Both the position numbers and the translations under genes were made by a program. From an uncultured bacterium (GTDB lineage Bacteria > Myxococcota_A > Bradymonadia > UBA7976 > VGTA01): 64,000 nucleotides of DNA. The stretch lies in NCBI GenBank assembly GCA_943788935.1, contig CALSSE010000001.1:1-64000 (forward strand), in the 5' to 3' direction. Below are positions 8,157 through 16,387 of the stretch, piece by piece. The notes under the pieces were generated by a model. It had not been told where the DNA came from. It worked only from the letters and a program-made list of their open reading frames with translations, and ran no database searches. Each line of letters opens with the position of its first letter. Within the stretch, counting starts at the first letter, position 1.

Positions 8157-9290
8157 ATGACACATCGATACCTTTTACAGTGGCGATCAAGGATCGGACG
8201 CTTCATTAATATCTATGTTCAAAGAGTATTACTTGTCTGCATGACCTGCCTCCCGCTCTGTTATTGGGGGTGCGAGATCGATACTGATAACGTAGAGCGA
8301 TTAGACATGACTCTTGATGAGGGAACAGAGCACTCATGGAGTATTGAAGCGAGTTTTAGTGAAGAGGGAACAGTGATGAGTGTCTGGGGAGCGACTGACT
8401 CTGAAGAGTGGTCAGACCTCTCGGTTTGGGCGGTTGGGGGGCAGCCAGAGCAAGGAGTCATTTGGTCTCGTACCGATGGAGAGTGGATCAATGTAAACGC
8501 GCCAATGGGGCCATTGTTGAATTGGGTACATGGATCACGTGGTCATCTTTGGGTCGTAGGCAACGAGGGGAGGGCGATGCGATATATAGACCCTGCTCAA
8601 GGGGGGGATGGAGAATGGGAGAGCTTTAATGCTGATACAGAACAGGATCTATGGGGGGTCTTCGCTCAATCACCGACGGAGGTATGGGCGGTCGGCGGTG
8701 ACCCAACAGGGACAGGAGACATTGATCCTGTTTTGACTCGTTTTGACGGTAATGTGTGGACTCGAGTAGAGCTCCCCTCTCCGGACCGGAGCGGAGTGAG
8801 AGCGCTCTTTAAAATATATGGAGACCCTCTGACAGGATCTCTCTTCGCCGTAGGGATGAAGGGGGTGATATATGGGGATGTAGGGAGTGGCTGGGGTCAA
8901 CTCAACATCACCTCAGCGACCGACGCCCCTCCTAGCGGGGAAGATCTGATCAGCTTGTGGGGTAAAGGAGACCAACTCGTCGCTGTTGGTGGACGGAGTA
9001 ACGGCGTCCTCGCTCAGTGGGATGGTCAAGAATGGCGGTCATCGGTGTTAAGCGGTGTACCTGGACTTAATGGGGTTTGGGTCGATGAGCGAGGTCGAGC
9101 AACGGCTGTGGGAGTCAGAGGAGCCGCTCTTCAAGTCTTAGTCGGATCATTTGAGGGCGAGAGAGAGCGCACCAACACCTCACTTGTTCTTCACGCCACT
9201 TGGGGGAATGAGGATGAGATTTGGGCAGTAGGCGGCAGCCTTGATAACACGCCCCCGTGGACTGGAGTGATACTCCATAGCTCTCATTAG
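8157..9290 (+). CDS. exported beta-propeller-like protein, possible lipoprotein
   Basis: The mature part is made of repeated Trp/Gly-rich strands such as SVWAVGGQPEQG, HLWVVGNEGRAM, EVWAVGGDPTG, QLVAVGGRSNG and EIWAVGGSLD, about every 45 residues. This is what a six- or seven-bladed beta-propeller of the kind common in myxobacterial exported proteins shows. A hydrophobic stretch near residues 20-35 ends in a Cys-rich CYWGC, but the lipobox is not canonical. I prefer ATG 8157 (GAGAG upstream). ATG 8124 overlaps the previous stop and would add 11 residues. Function is unknown; extracellular binding or recognition is only inference from the fold. Confidence 0.65.
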   Translation: MTHRYLLQWRSRIGRFINIYVQRVLLVCMTCLPLCYWGCEIDTDNVERLDMTLDEGTEHSWSIEASFSEEGTVMSVWGATDSEEWSDLSVWAVGGQPEQGVIWSRTDGEWINVNAPMGPLLNWVHGSRGHLWVVGNEGRAMRYIDPAQGGDGEWESFNADTEQDLWGVFAQSPTEVWAVGGDPTGTGDIDPVLTRFDGNVWTRVELPSPDRSGVRALFKIYGDPLTGSLFAVGMKGVIYGDVGSGWGQLNITSATDAPPSGEDLISLWGKGDQLVAVGGRSNGVLAQWDGQEWRSSVLSGVPGLNGVWVDERGRATAVGVRGAALQVLVGSFEGERERTNTSLVLHATWGNEDEIWAVGGSLDNTPPWTGVILHSSH

Positions 9291-9347
9291 TCCTCATGAG
9301 TCTCTTACAATGAACATATTTTTGAACCAAGAACGATCGGAGCGACC

Positions 9348-10332
9348 ATGGTTATGAGACGAGTGAGCCATCACACGATGCCTACCCGCCGAGAAGTAGA
9401 GAGAGCTCTTAAGCAGATCTCTCAAAAATCTAGTTTTGGGAGTCATACAGAGCTATTGCATATGCAGCTTTTAGGCCATGGAATGCATCGTGTCGCCTTT
9501 CATGTAAGGTTTCAAGCGAGACCAGACCCTGGGAATCTCTCGGGAGAACACGTTATTCTCTACCCTTATCCCGAAGAGGCTCAGGACCTTAAAGTTCGGT
9601 TGCGTAGAGAATCTAAAGCCCTCCGTCTCCTCGCTCAGGTGAATCCGATATTTAGGTTTCCAAAGCTCATCGATGATGTAGAGGTTGGAGACTCTGTCGT
9701 CCTCTATGAGAAATATGTAGAGGGGGTTCCTCTCGATTTGCGTGTGGGACGCTGTATGGTCGGACACCCTTGGGAGGTCGTGGGTGAGATCGCTGCTCGC
9801 GTTCATGACTTAGAGGCAGTCGCTCAAAATCTTGATGGCTTTGCTACCCGCAGAGAGCATGCGCTCCATACGATTGAGGTTCTTAGAGGGACAGGAGAGT
9901 CCACTTTTGATCGAGCCTATGAGTGGTGCCAAGCGCATATCCCTGATGAGGGCTTGCCTACAACCTTGATCCACGGTGATCTGAGCGGACAGAATATCCT
10001 CGTTCATCCGGAGGGACTCCTCGCCCCGGCGATCATTGGACTGGACCTTTACCTTACGAGGTGATCCGGCTCATGAGATGGCCATCGTGACTCAAGGTCA
10101 ACGTCGACCCTTTGAGGTCGATTATGGGCATGAGCGTTTACTTGAGTCATACTTAGATGCTGGCGGTATCGATATAAAGCTACAAGAGATTTTCCTCTAT
10201 GAGCTATGCCTCTTTGGCCGAAGATACACCGACTCTAAGCGTAATAAACTACGACGTACAGAAGACCCTAATGAGCCGCTTAAGCTCGCTTATCACCTCC
10301 TTCACAAGTTGCAGAAGAAGCGTTTTGACTAA
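9348..10332 (+). pseudogene. aminoglycoside-phosphotransferase-like kinase with a frameshift
   Basis: Two overlapping frames (9348-10064 and 10036-10332) together encode one APH/choline-kinase-like protein. The front part has the N-lobe and the catalytic loop TLIHGDLSGQNILV. The second frame supplies the metal-binding IGLDFTLRGDPAHEMAIV equivalent of the DFG-like GDPxxDLA motif. The joint is at about 10044-10052 (gacctttacc), where removing one base restores a continuous protein of about 327 residues. Substrate is unknown: family members phosphorylate small molecules or act as protein kinases. It is the last gene of the thiL-led run, 57 bases after the propeller gene. Either it is a recent pseudogene or the extra base is a sequencing error. 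The rest of the gene shows no decay, which favours the latter. Confidence 0.75.
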
Positions 10333-10388
10333 AAGTTGATGATGCGGAGTGATTGACCCGCGTTGAGGTTATCTTACATCTATCACAT

Positions 10389-10421
10389 CTAGATCTTTCG
10401 GCAGCGGGAGCTGCGGTCTAG
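10389..10421 (+). promoter_or_regulatory. long stem-loop upstream of mpl
   Basis: CTAGATC (10389-10395) pairs with GGTCTAG (10415-10421), and inside it GCAGC (10401-10405) pairs with GCTGC (10410-10414) around a GGGA loop, leaving a five-base bulge. It lies between the kinase stop and the mpl start, 37 bases before the ATG. No T-run follows, so a leader structure or protein site is as likely as a terminator. Confidence 0.4.
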
Positions 10422-10458
10422 GTTTACCAGAATACTTGAGAGTGCTCTAGGAGCTCAC

Positions 10459-11937
10459 ATGACAAAGCCTCATCAGCCATGGTTTATTAGATACCCTACT
10501 CCTCCAGGGGTGAAAAAAGTTCATATTCTTGGGATGGCCGGGTCAGGAATGGGCGCCTTCGCGTGCATGTTACAAGAGGCGGGTTATGAAGTTAGAGGCT
10601 CAGATCGAGCCGCTTACCCACCGATGAGCGAAATCCTCGCCGCCCGTCAACTCCCGCTCTCTTTAGGTTGGGACCCAAGCGCCCTTGACTGGGACCCCGA
10701 TTGGGTGATCGTGGGCAATGTCTGTCGAAGAGACAACCCAGTCGCTGTAGAAGCGGAGGCCCGTGGTCTCCCGACGGCCTCTTTCCCGCAAGCTCTCTCT
10801 GATTTATTTTTAGCTGAGCGTAGGCCGATCGTCATCGCAGGTACTCATGGAAAGACCACTACCACCGCCCTCACCGCTTGGCTGTTGAGCGCCACAGACA
10901 ACGGACCAAAAACAGGTTTCTTAGTAGGGGGTCAAGGGAAGAATTTCGAGGGTCCATTTATGATCGGTGACCCTGGAGGAGCCTTTGTCATTGAAGGAGA
11001 TGAGTATGACACCGCTTTCTTTGATAAAGGTCCAAAGTTCCTCCATTATCGACCAGAGGTCGCGCTCCTCAATAATGTTGAGTTCGACCATGCGGATATT
11101 TATGACTCAATCGAGGAGATCGAAGAGAACTTTGAGCGTCTCTGTGACTTAATAACGCCTGGGAAAACACTGTGGGTGAATGTGGATGATCAGAGAGCCT
11201 TACAGTGCGCGCAGCGAGTTAAGGGAGGGCTGATCACCTTTGGCTTTGCTGAGGGCGCTCAGTGGAGAGCGGTTGATGTACTCCCTCACTCTGGGGGCTG
11301 TGATTTCACGCTCTGCCTCCCTAGCGGTGAACAGCGACGAGTCAGCTCTCCGCTCGCTGGTCGCCATAACGTCTGGAATACTCTCGCAGCGCTGGGTATG
11401 CTCCATACTCATTTCGATCGTTCGCTCGATGACTTACTCACTGCCCTCTCTCACTTCACAGGTGTACAGAAACGGCAAGAGGAGCTCGGCGAAGCAGATG
11501 GCGTGTTGGTGATGGATGATTATGCTCATCATCCAACGGCGATCCGAGAGACCATCATCGCTCTTAAAGCTCGTTATCCAGAGCGTCGACTGTGGGCGAT
11601 CTATGAACCAAAGAGTAACACCGCTCGTCGTAACATTCATCAAGTAGACTATGCTACAGCTTTCGTTGAGGCGCCGATGGTCAGACTCACGCGTCCCTTC
11701 AAGAAGCAAGATCGCTTCGACGCTGAGGAGCGTCTTAATATTGATTGGGTCGTTGATCGATTAGCTGATCAGGGTGTAGATGCAGCCGCGGCCATGGAGA
11801 TTGATTCACTCATAGAGTCATTGATCAGCGAGGCTGCACCCGGTGATCTGCTCGTCTTTATGTCTTCGAGTAGTTTTGAAGGTGCTCAGCGACGAGTCCT
11901 CGATGGTCTAAAACAACGAGAGAAGGCGAATTCATGA
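10459..11937 (+). CDS. mpl: UDP-N-acetylmuramate:L-alanyl-gamma-D-glutamyl-meso-diaminopimelate ligase
   Basis: Mpl re-attaches the recycled murein tripeptide to UDP-MurNAc, saving it for new peptidoglycan. The Mur-ligase layout is complete: a Rossmann N-domain (HILGMAGSGMGAFACML, residues 22-39), the ATP loop AGTHGKTTTT (127-136), the Mpl-type EGDEYDTAFFDKGPKFLHYRP stretch, LLNNVEFDHADIY, and the C-terminal DDYAHHPTAI and YEPKSNTARR motifs. At 492 residues it has the length expected for Mpl rather than MurC. GGAG lies nine bases before the ATG. The stop overlaps the start of the MutS-like gene (ATGA), so the two are translationally coupled. It implies an ordinary diderm wall with meso-diaminopimelate and peptide recycling. 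Confidence 0.95.
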   Translation: MTKPHQPWFIRYPTPPGVKKVHILGMAGSGMGAFACMLQEAGYEVRGSDRAAYPPMSEILAARQLPLSLGWDPSALDWDPDWVIVGNVCRRDNPVAVEAEARGLPTASFPQALSDLFLAERRPIVIAGTHGKTTTTALTAWLLSATDNGPKTGFLVGGQGKNFEGPFMIGDPGGAFVIEGDEYDTAFFDKGPKFLHYRPEVALLNNVEFDHADIYDSIEEIEENFERLCDLITPGKTLWVNVDDQRALQCAQRVKGGLITFGFAEGAQWRAVDVLPHSGGCDFTLCLPSGEQRRVSSPLAGRHNVWNTLAALGMLHTHFDRSLDDLLTALSHFTGVQKRQEELGEADGVLVMDDYAHHPTAIRETIIALKARYPERRLWAIYEPKSNTARRNIHQVDYATAFVEAPMVRLTRPFKKQDRFDAEERLNIDWVVDRLADQGVDAAAAMEIDSLIESLISEAAPGDLLVFMSSSSFEGAQRRVLDGLKQREKANS

Positions 11938-13844
11938 ACTACCAAAAGGGCGATGGACTTCGCGAGGAGAGGGCGGCTCAAGTCGCCTCACGTCGAGCGA
12001 CACGCTACTCCCATTTGGCAGAGCGAGTAGACGCCAAAATCGGTCGAATCGCTGCTGCTCGTTTTGTCGCTTTTGTGGTCGCTGCCGCCTCTTTATTCTC
12101 GGCATGGTATGACCAAAATTGGGAGACTTACAGCGTACCTGCCTTGATCGGGGCCATTGTTTTCGGGATCACTGTGTGGTTACACCGTCGGCTCTATCAC
12201 CTGCTTCCCAAGGCCCATGCTCAAGCGGAGATCGCCCGCTCGACTGCAGCGCGTTTACGTCATCAATGGTCACAGATCGCCGAGGGAGGTGAGCGCTATG
12301 CTAAAGGGAAACCGGCAGAAGTAGAGCTGCAACTCTTTGGCGAGGTGAGTCTCTTTAAACTCTTAAATCGTGCTCATTTACGGGGAGCTCAGGTCATTAT
12401 CGCTCGACGACTCTTACTGAGCTCTGACCCCTCTCGAGAAGTGGATATCGCTGAGCTCAATGAGCAGCAGAGCGCGGTCGATGAGCTTCGCTCCCTAGGT
12501 GGACTTCGTCGTCGACTCCTCGGCGCTACTAAGCAGAGTCAACCGGAAGGTAACGCCCGTTCTCAAGCCTTGGGTTTACAAGCCTTTGCTCATTGGGCAA
12601 AATCGAGCCGTTTAGAGCGACATAAGCTCAGACGCCTCCGAGTCTTGGCTTGGCTAGGTTTAGCTCTCACGATCGCGACGCTCATTCAGGCAGTGATCAG
12701 TGCTACGACTGACTTAGAGACCGCTTGGCAAGTCACGCTCAGCGCTCAGTTTATTGTATATCTGCTCACCACCGGTCAAGTCACACCTCAATATATAGAG
12801 CTGATCACCGAGGCTCATAAGCCTCTCCAAGGGCTCGAAGGCTGCTTTGGTTTGGTCGAGTCTAGGTCTTTCAGCTCTCGTTGGCTGAGGGGTTGGTCGG
12901 AGCGGCTTAACGAGCGTGGCACACCTTCGATGCGGATACGATCTATCGCCCAATCGGCTGAGGCCCTTGCGGTCAGGCACAGCGCTCTCCTTTACGGTGT
13001 CCTCGCGATCGGTTTATTGTGGGAGCTGTGGCATGGGAGTAAGGTCGCTGTATGGCGAGCTGAATATGGTGAATCTATCGGTGATGATCTAGACGCGCTC
13101 TATGAGTTTGAAGCCCTCTGTAGTATCGCTGACTTCGCGAGTGATCACCCAGACTATATCTGGTCGAGCGTCATGAGTGCTGATGAAGACCGAGAGGACA
13201 GTCTCTTGAAGGCGACCGCTATCGCCCATCCATTGTTTCATCCACGGGGGAGGGTCGCCAATGATTTCGCGATTGAGCGAGATGCTGAGCTTTATTTGAT
13301 TACCGGTAGTAATATGAGCGGGAAGAGCTCTTTTATGAGAGCAGTGGCTAGTAATGTGACTCTCGCTCTCGCTGGAGCACCGGTGTGCGCTGATACCTTG
13401 TCTTGCCCCGCCCTCTCTTTAGCGTCAAGTATCCAAGTCACCGATGATCCCAGTCGGGGCTGGAGTCGGTTTTACGCTGAAGTGAGACGTATTAGAGAGG
13501 TGATCGATGCCGCTGAGGCCGCCAAGAGCAATGGTAGACCTGTCTTATATCTCATCGATGAGATGCTCAGCGGGACCAACAGTAGAGAGCGAAGGCTCGC
13601 GAGTCGAACGATCGCTACTAGGCTCTTGAGTGCTGAGCGGTCGGCGGGGATTATCACCACCCATGATCTCGATCTTGCGCAGCTAAAAGACCGCTTCCCT
13701 GAACAACTAAAGCTCGCTCACTTCAGCGATCATTTCGATGGAGAGAGGCTTCACTTTGACTACACACTGCATCCAGGAGTCGCTCAGACCACTAACGCGC
13801 TCCATGTTTTATCTATGGAAGGTATAGAGGTCAGCGAGGCCTAG
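11934..13844 (+). CDS. membrane-anchored MutS-family ATPase
   Basis: The C-terminal third is a MutS domain V ATPase: Walker A TGSNMSGKSSFMRA (from about residue 456), Walker B VLYLIDEMLSGTNSRER, and TTHDLDLAQL. The first 100 residues contain two hydrophobic helices (RFVAFVVAAASLFSAWY and PALIGAIVFGITVWL), and another pair sits near 240-280. It also has a core clamp-like helical region but no MutS mismatch-recognition domain I and no Smr endonuclease domain. It therefore fits the poorly studied transmembrane MutS-like family rather than MutS1 or MutS2. Its role is unknown; DNA or nucleotide-driven membrane work are both possible. It starts inside the mpl stop codon and converges on the MATE gene with a 14-base 3' overlap. 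Confidence 0.8.
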   Translation: MNYQKGDGLREERAAQVASRRATRYSHLAERVDAKIGRIAAARFVAFVVAAASLFSAWYDQNWETYSVPALIGAIVFGITVWLHRRLYHLLPKAHAQAEIARSTAARLRHQWSQIAEGGERYAKGKPAEVELQLFGEVSLFKLLNRAHLRGAQVIIARRLLLSSDPSREVDIAELNEQQSAVDELRSLGGLRRRLLGATKQSQPEGNARSQALGLQAFAHWAKSSRLERHKLRRLRVLAWLGLALTIATLIQAVISATTDLETAWQVTLSAQFIVYLLTTGQVTPQYIELITEAHKPLQGLEGCFGLVESRSFSSRWLRGWSERLNERGTPSMRIRSIAQSAEALAVRHSALLYGVLAIGLLWELWHGSKVAVWRAEYGESIGDDLDALYEFEALCSIADFASDHPDYIWSSVMSADEDREDSLLKATAIAHPLFHPRGRVANDFAIERDAELYLITGSNMSGKSSFMRAVASNVTLALAGAPVCADTLSCPALSLASSIQVTDDPSRGWSRFYAEVRRIREVIDAAEAAKSNGRPVLYLIDEMLSGTNSRERRLASRTIATRLLSAERSAGIITTHDLDLAQLKDRFPEQLKLAHFSDHFDGERLHFDYTLHPGVAQTTNALHVLSMEGIEVSEA

Positions 13845-15249
13845 CGAGCCTGAAAAATTGAGTGGTTAGGATCAGAGAGGCGCTCATTAAGCCTGCGCAG
13901 AGCCCCCACCAGAGCCCATGTACATTGAGCTCAAGATGAAAAGCGAAGAGGAGCGCGATGGGCAATCCTATTCCCCAATGACTAAATATCGCGGAATAGA
14001 GCGGGATCTTAGTGAATCCAGCCCCCCGAAGCGCTGCGGCGGCGGTGACCTGTATCCCATCAAAGAGCTGAAACGCCGCCGCGATCATGAGCAGCTCAGC
14101 GGTGAGGCGAATCACCTCCTCATCGAAGGTAATGAGACTCGCGAGCTCACCCCCCCAGCGTAAGAAACTGAGAGCGGATAGGCCCATCACCACAAAGCTA
14201 AACAGAAGCCCGACGAGGCCTGCGCCTCGCGCTCTTCTCCAATCATTCGCACCGACCGCTTGACCGACTCTTACCGAGGTCGCGTTAGCTACGCCGAGGC
14301 TTATAATAAAGGTCATAGAGGCGAGCTGTAGTGTGACCTGGTGGGCGCCGATGACGACTGGTGACCAAGCGCTCACAATGAGCGTAGATGCGCTAAAGAC
14401 CCCACCTTCACTAAGCAATGAGCCGCCCACTGGGGTACCGATCTTGAGCAGTTCTGCCCAACGAGCCATGAGGGGCTGATCGGAGATAGAGCTCTGGGGC
14501 TCGACCCCTTCTATACTGTGAGGGACATCTTCTATGAGCGTGGACTTCCCAATCATGGACCGTTGGCCGATGTGCCAAGCTTTCCAAGAGAGCCAAGAGA
14601 CCTCTAATGTTAAGACAATACTTGAGGCGAGCCCTATGCCAAACGCTCCATATCCTGTTTCTAACCATCCTAGTGCAGGGATTCCTAGACTACTAAATAA
14701 GGCGTCACCCCCACCGAGATAAACGCTGAAGAAGAGGTTTAAGAGGTTAGAGACAGCGGTCCCGAGAAGGATTAATCCTCCTCGTTCGTGGGCTTGCAAG
14801 AAGCAGCGAACACAAGTATGCAAAAATAATAGAGGGACGCAGTAAATTCTCCCATTTATATACCCTAAGAGGGAGTCGCTCACTGCTCCCTCTGGTGACC
14901 AAGGCCAACCTGAGAGCGCAGAATACCAAAGCAGCGGGGCGGTTGTAGCGGCCAAGATAAGACCTAAGCGCATCCCATCAGAGCAAGCTCTCCATGCGCG
15001 CCTCTCATCCCCTGCACCTAAGGCTTGAGCGATGATTGGATCGAGTCCCATCAGCGTACCCATGGGGAAGATCGTGATCACCCAAAAGAGAGCGTTGGCG
15101 AGGCTAGTGGCGGCGAGGACCTCTACTCCAAGTTGACCGCTGACAAAAGTATCGACTAGACCGATCAGCTGATACCCCAAAAAAGCGAGGACTAGCGGGA
15201 TCGCTAAGCGGGTGATCGGCTTGAGCTCATCTAAGGCCTCCGCGATCAC
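13831..15249 (-). CDS. MATE-family multidrug/sodium exporter
   Basis: This is a 472-residue polytopic inner-membrane protein with twelve predicted helices in two homologous halves. The first begins LKPITRLAIPLVLAFLGYQLIGLVDTFVSGQLG, the second LLKIGTPVGGSLLSEGGVFSASTLIV. That layout is diagnostic of MATE (NorM/DinF) cation-coupled drug antiporters. A polar loop of about 40 residues links the halves. The start is a GTG (15247-15249) preceded by an unusually strong purine run, AGGGGGG, seven bases upstream. Its 3' end overlaps that of the MutS-like gene on the other strand. Substrates cannot be predicted. A short perfect inverted repeat upstream (15294-15307) may be an operator. Confidence 0.9.
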   Translation of the reverse strand: MIAEALDELKPITRLAIPLVLAFLGYQLIGLVDTFVSGQLGVEVLAATSLANALFWVITIFPMGTLMGLDPIIAQALGAGDERRAWRACSDGMRLGLILAATTAPLLWYSALSGWPWSPEGAVSDSLLGYINGRIYCVPLLFLHTCVRCFLQAHERGGLILLGTAVSNLLNLFFSVYLGGGDALFSSLGIPALGWLETGYGAFGIGLASSIVLTLEVSWLSWKAWHIGQRSMIGKSTLIEDVPHSIEGVEPQSSISDQPLMARWAELLKIGTPVGGSLLSEGGVFSASTLIVSAWSPVVIGAHQVTLQLASMTFIISLGVANATSVRVGQAVGANDWRRARGAGLVGLLFSFVVMGLSALSFLRWGGELASLITFDEEVIRLTAELLMIAAAFQLFDGIQVTAAAALRGAGFTKIPLYSAIFSHWGIGLPIALLFAFHLELNVHGLWWGLCAGLMSASLILTTQFFRLARPR

Positions 15250-15293
15250 TTGAGCCCCCTATATTGACGCCATCTACTCATTGATGAACGCTG

Positions 15294-15307
15294 TGATGGA
15301 CCCATCA
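15294..15307 (-). promoter_or_regulatory. inverted repeat upstream of the MATE gene
   Basis: TGATGG and CCATCA form a perfect 6+2+6 inverted repeat about 45 bases upstream of the GTG start. It is a candidate repressor site for the exporter. The evidence is symmetry and position only. Confidence 0.3.
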
Positions 15308-15525
15308 TGCTTCTATCTATTTGGAACTTCAACGTTGTATTTCTCCACAACACACGAGATGATCAATCGAGGTATTATCGAGACAAGCCCTTACCCTTCA
15401 AGCGTCCTTAAAGCAAGGGTCACACGATGAGCGCATTAATTCCTAATGGTGAACATTGATCATGGTAGCGGTCACTATTGAACTATAGACCTGAACCTCT
15501 GACTTTTTAGATGATTCTAGATGAC

Positions 15526-16293
15526 TTAATCGTCTACAGGGCACTCTTCATCATTGGCAGGGTAAAACATAACCTCTTTATTCATAGGACAATTCTCTTC
15601 ATTGAGACCTAAACCGGGAGTAGTAGAACAGGTAAGTGATCCTCGGACAGCGCCCACACCACAGTCATTACCCTCCTTCATGAAAATAGTTGAGCGGGTC
15701 GGTGTACTCGCGACACACCCTCGGGGGTCTTCTCCTTGGAACACGATCTCACAGGAGATCGGATAAGGAGCCTCAGGAGGGCAGTTTACTGTCACGCAGT
15801 CTCCATCAATGGTGAGATCAATCGTCAAACATTCTCCTGCAGCGCAGGGGTCACAGAGCTCAAGAGACTCATCGATTATACCATCACAGTCATTGTCAAT
15901 AGAGTCACAGGTTTCGGTCTCAGGACCTCTCCAGTTTCTACAAAAGGCAGCAAACTCTCCTGTGCTATCGCAGGTATTGAGACCGCTGATACAGGCACCG
16001 ATCCCTAAAGTCTCAGGGGGGCCCCCATAACAGACTTGTTCCTCTATGCATTCACACACTTGGTCTTCATCGATGTGATCATCTGAGTCGTCATTCATCC
16101 CGTTACAGAGATCAGGGATCTGATTATTAGAGTCCATATCCGTCTGATCTTGACGGGAGGGGGACTCAGGTAACACAGCGCTATCAGATCTGAGCTCATC
16201 ACTGTCGACGGGCTCTAACCCAGAGATTTTGTCCTCTTCACAAGCCGATAGAGTGAGAGCGATAATAATAACGACGCGAGTAACGTGATTCAT
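15526..16293 (-). CDS. MopE-like cysteine-rich lipoprotein
   Basis: From ATG 16293 the product begins MNHVTRVVIIIALTLSAC, a textbook lipoprotein signal with Cys18. A longer frame from 16401 would bury this signal 36 residues in, so I reject it. The mature part carries two MopE-type metal-binding motifs: LCNGMNDDSDDHIDEDQ, and CDSIDNDCDGIIDESLELC, whose Asp/Asn ladder resembles a calcium loop. Spaced disulfide-type Cys pairs follow. Such proteins are typical of myxobacterial and bradymonad secretomes; the copper-binding role known for methanotroph MopE should not be assumed. It lies directly downstream of the PI-PLC-like lipoprotein and is probably co-transcribed with it. Confidence 0.75.
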   Translation of the reverse strand: MNHVTRVVIIIALTLSACEEDKISGLEPVDSDELRSDSAVLPESPSRQDQTDMDSNNQIPDLCNGMNDDSDDHIDEDQVCECIEEQVCYGGPPETLGIGACISGLNTCDSTGEFAAFCRNWRGPETETCDSIDNDCDGIIDESLELCDPCAAGECLTIDLTIDGDCVTVNCPPEAPYPISCEIVFQGEDPRGCVASTPTRSTIFMKEGNDCGVGAVRGSLTCSTTPGLGLNEENCPMNKEVMFYPANDEECPVDD

Positions 16294-16387
16294 ATATCTG
16301 ACCGATCTTCGATAAACTTTAAAGATAGACGATTGTGAGAAGGAAGATTGGGTGAGAGGGCTATACTTAAGGAGTGACTCACCTGAC

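Noticed and set aside
9471..9806. 111-residue minus-strand frame
   Set aside because: Antisense to the frameshifted kinase, whose motifs are clear.
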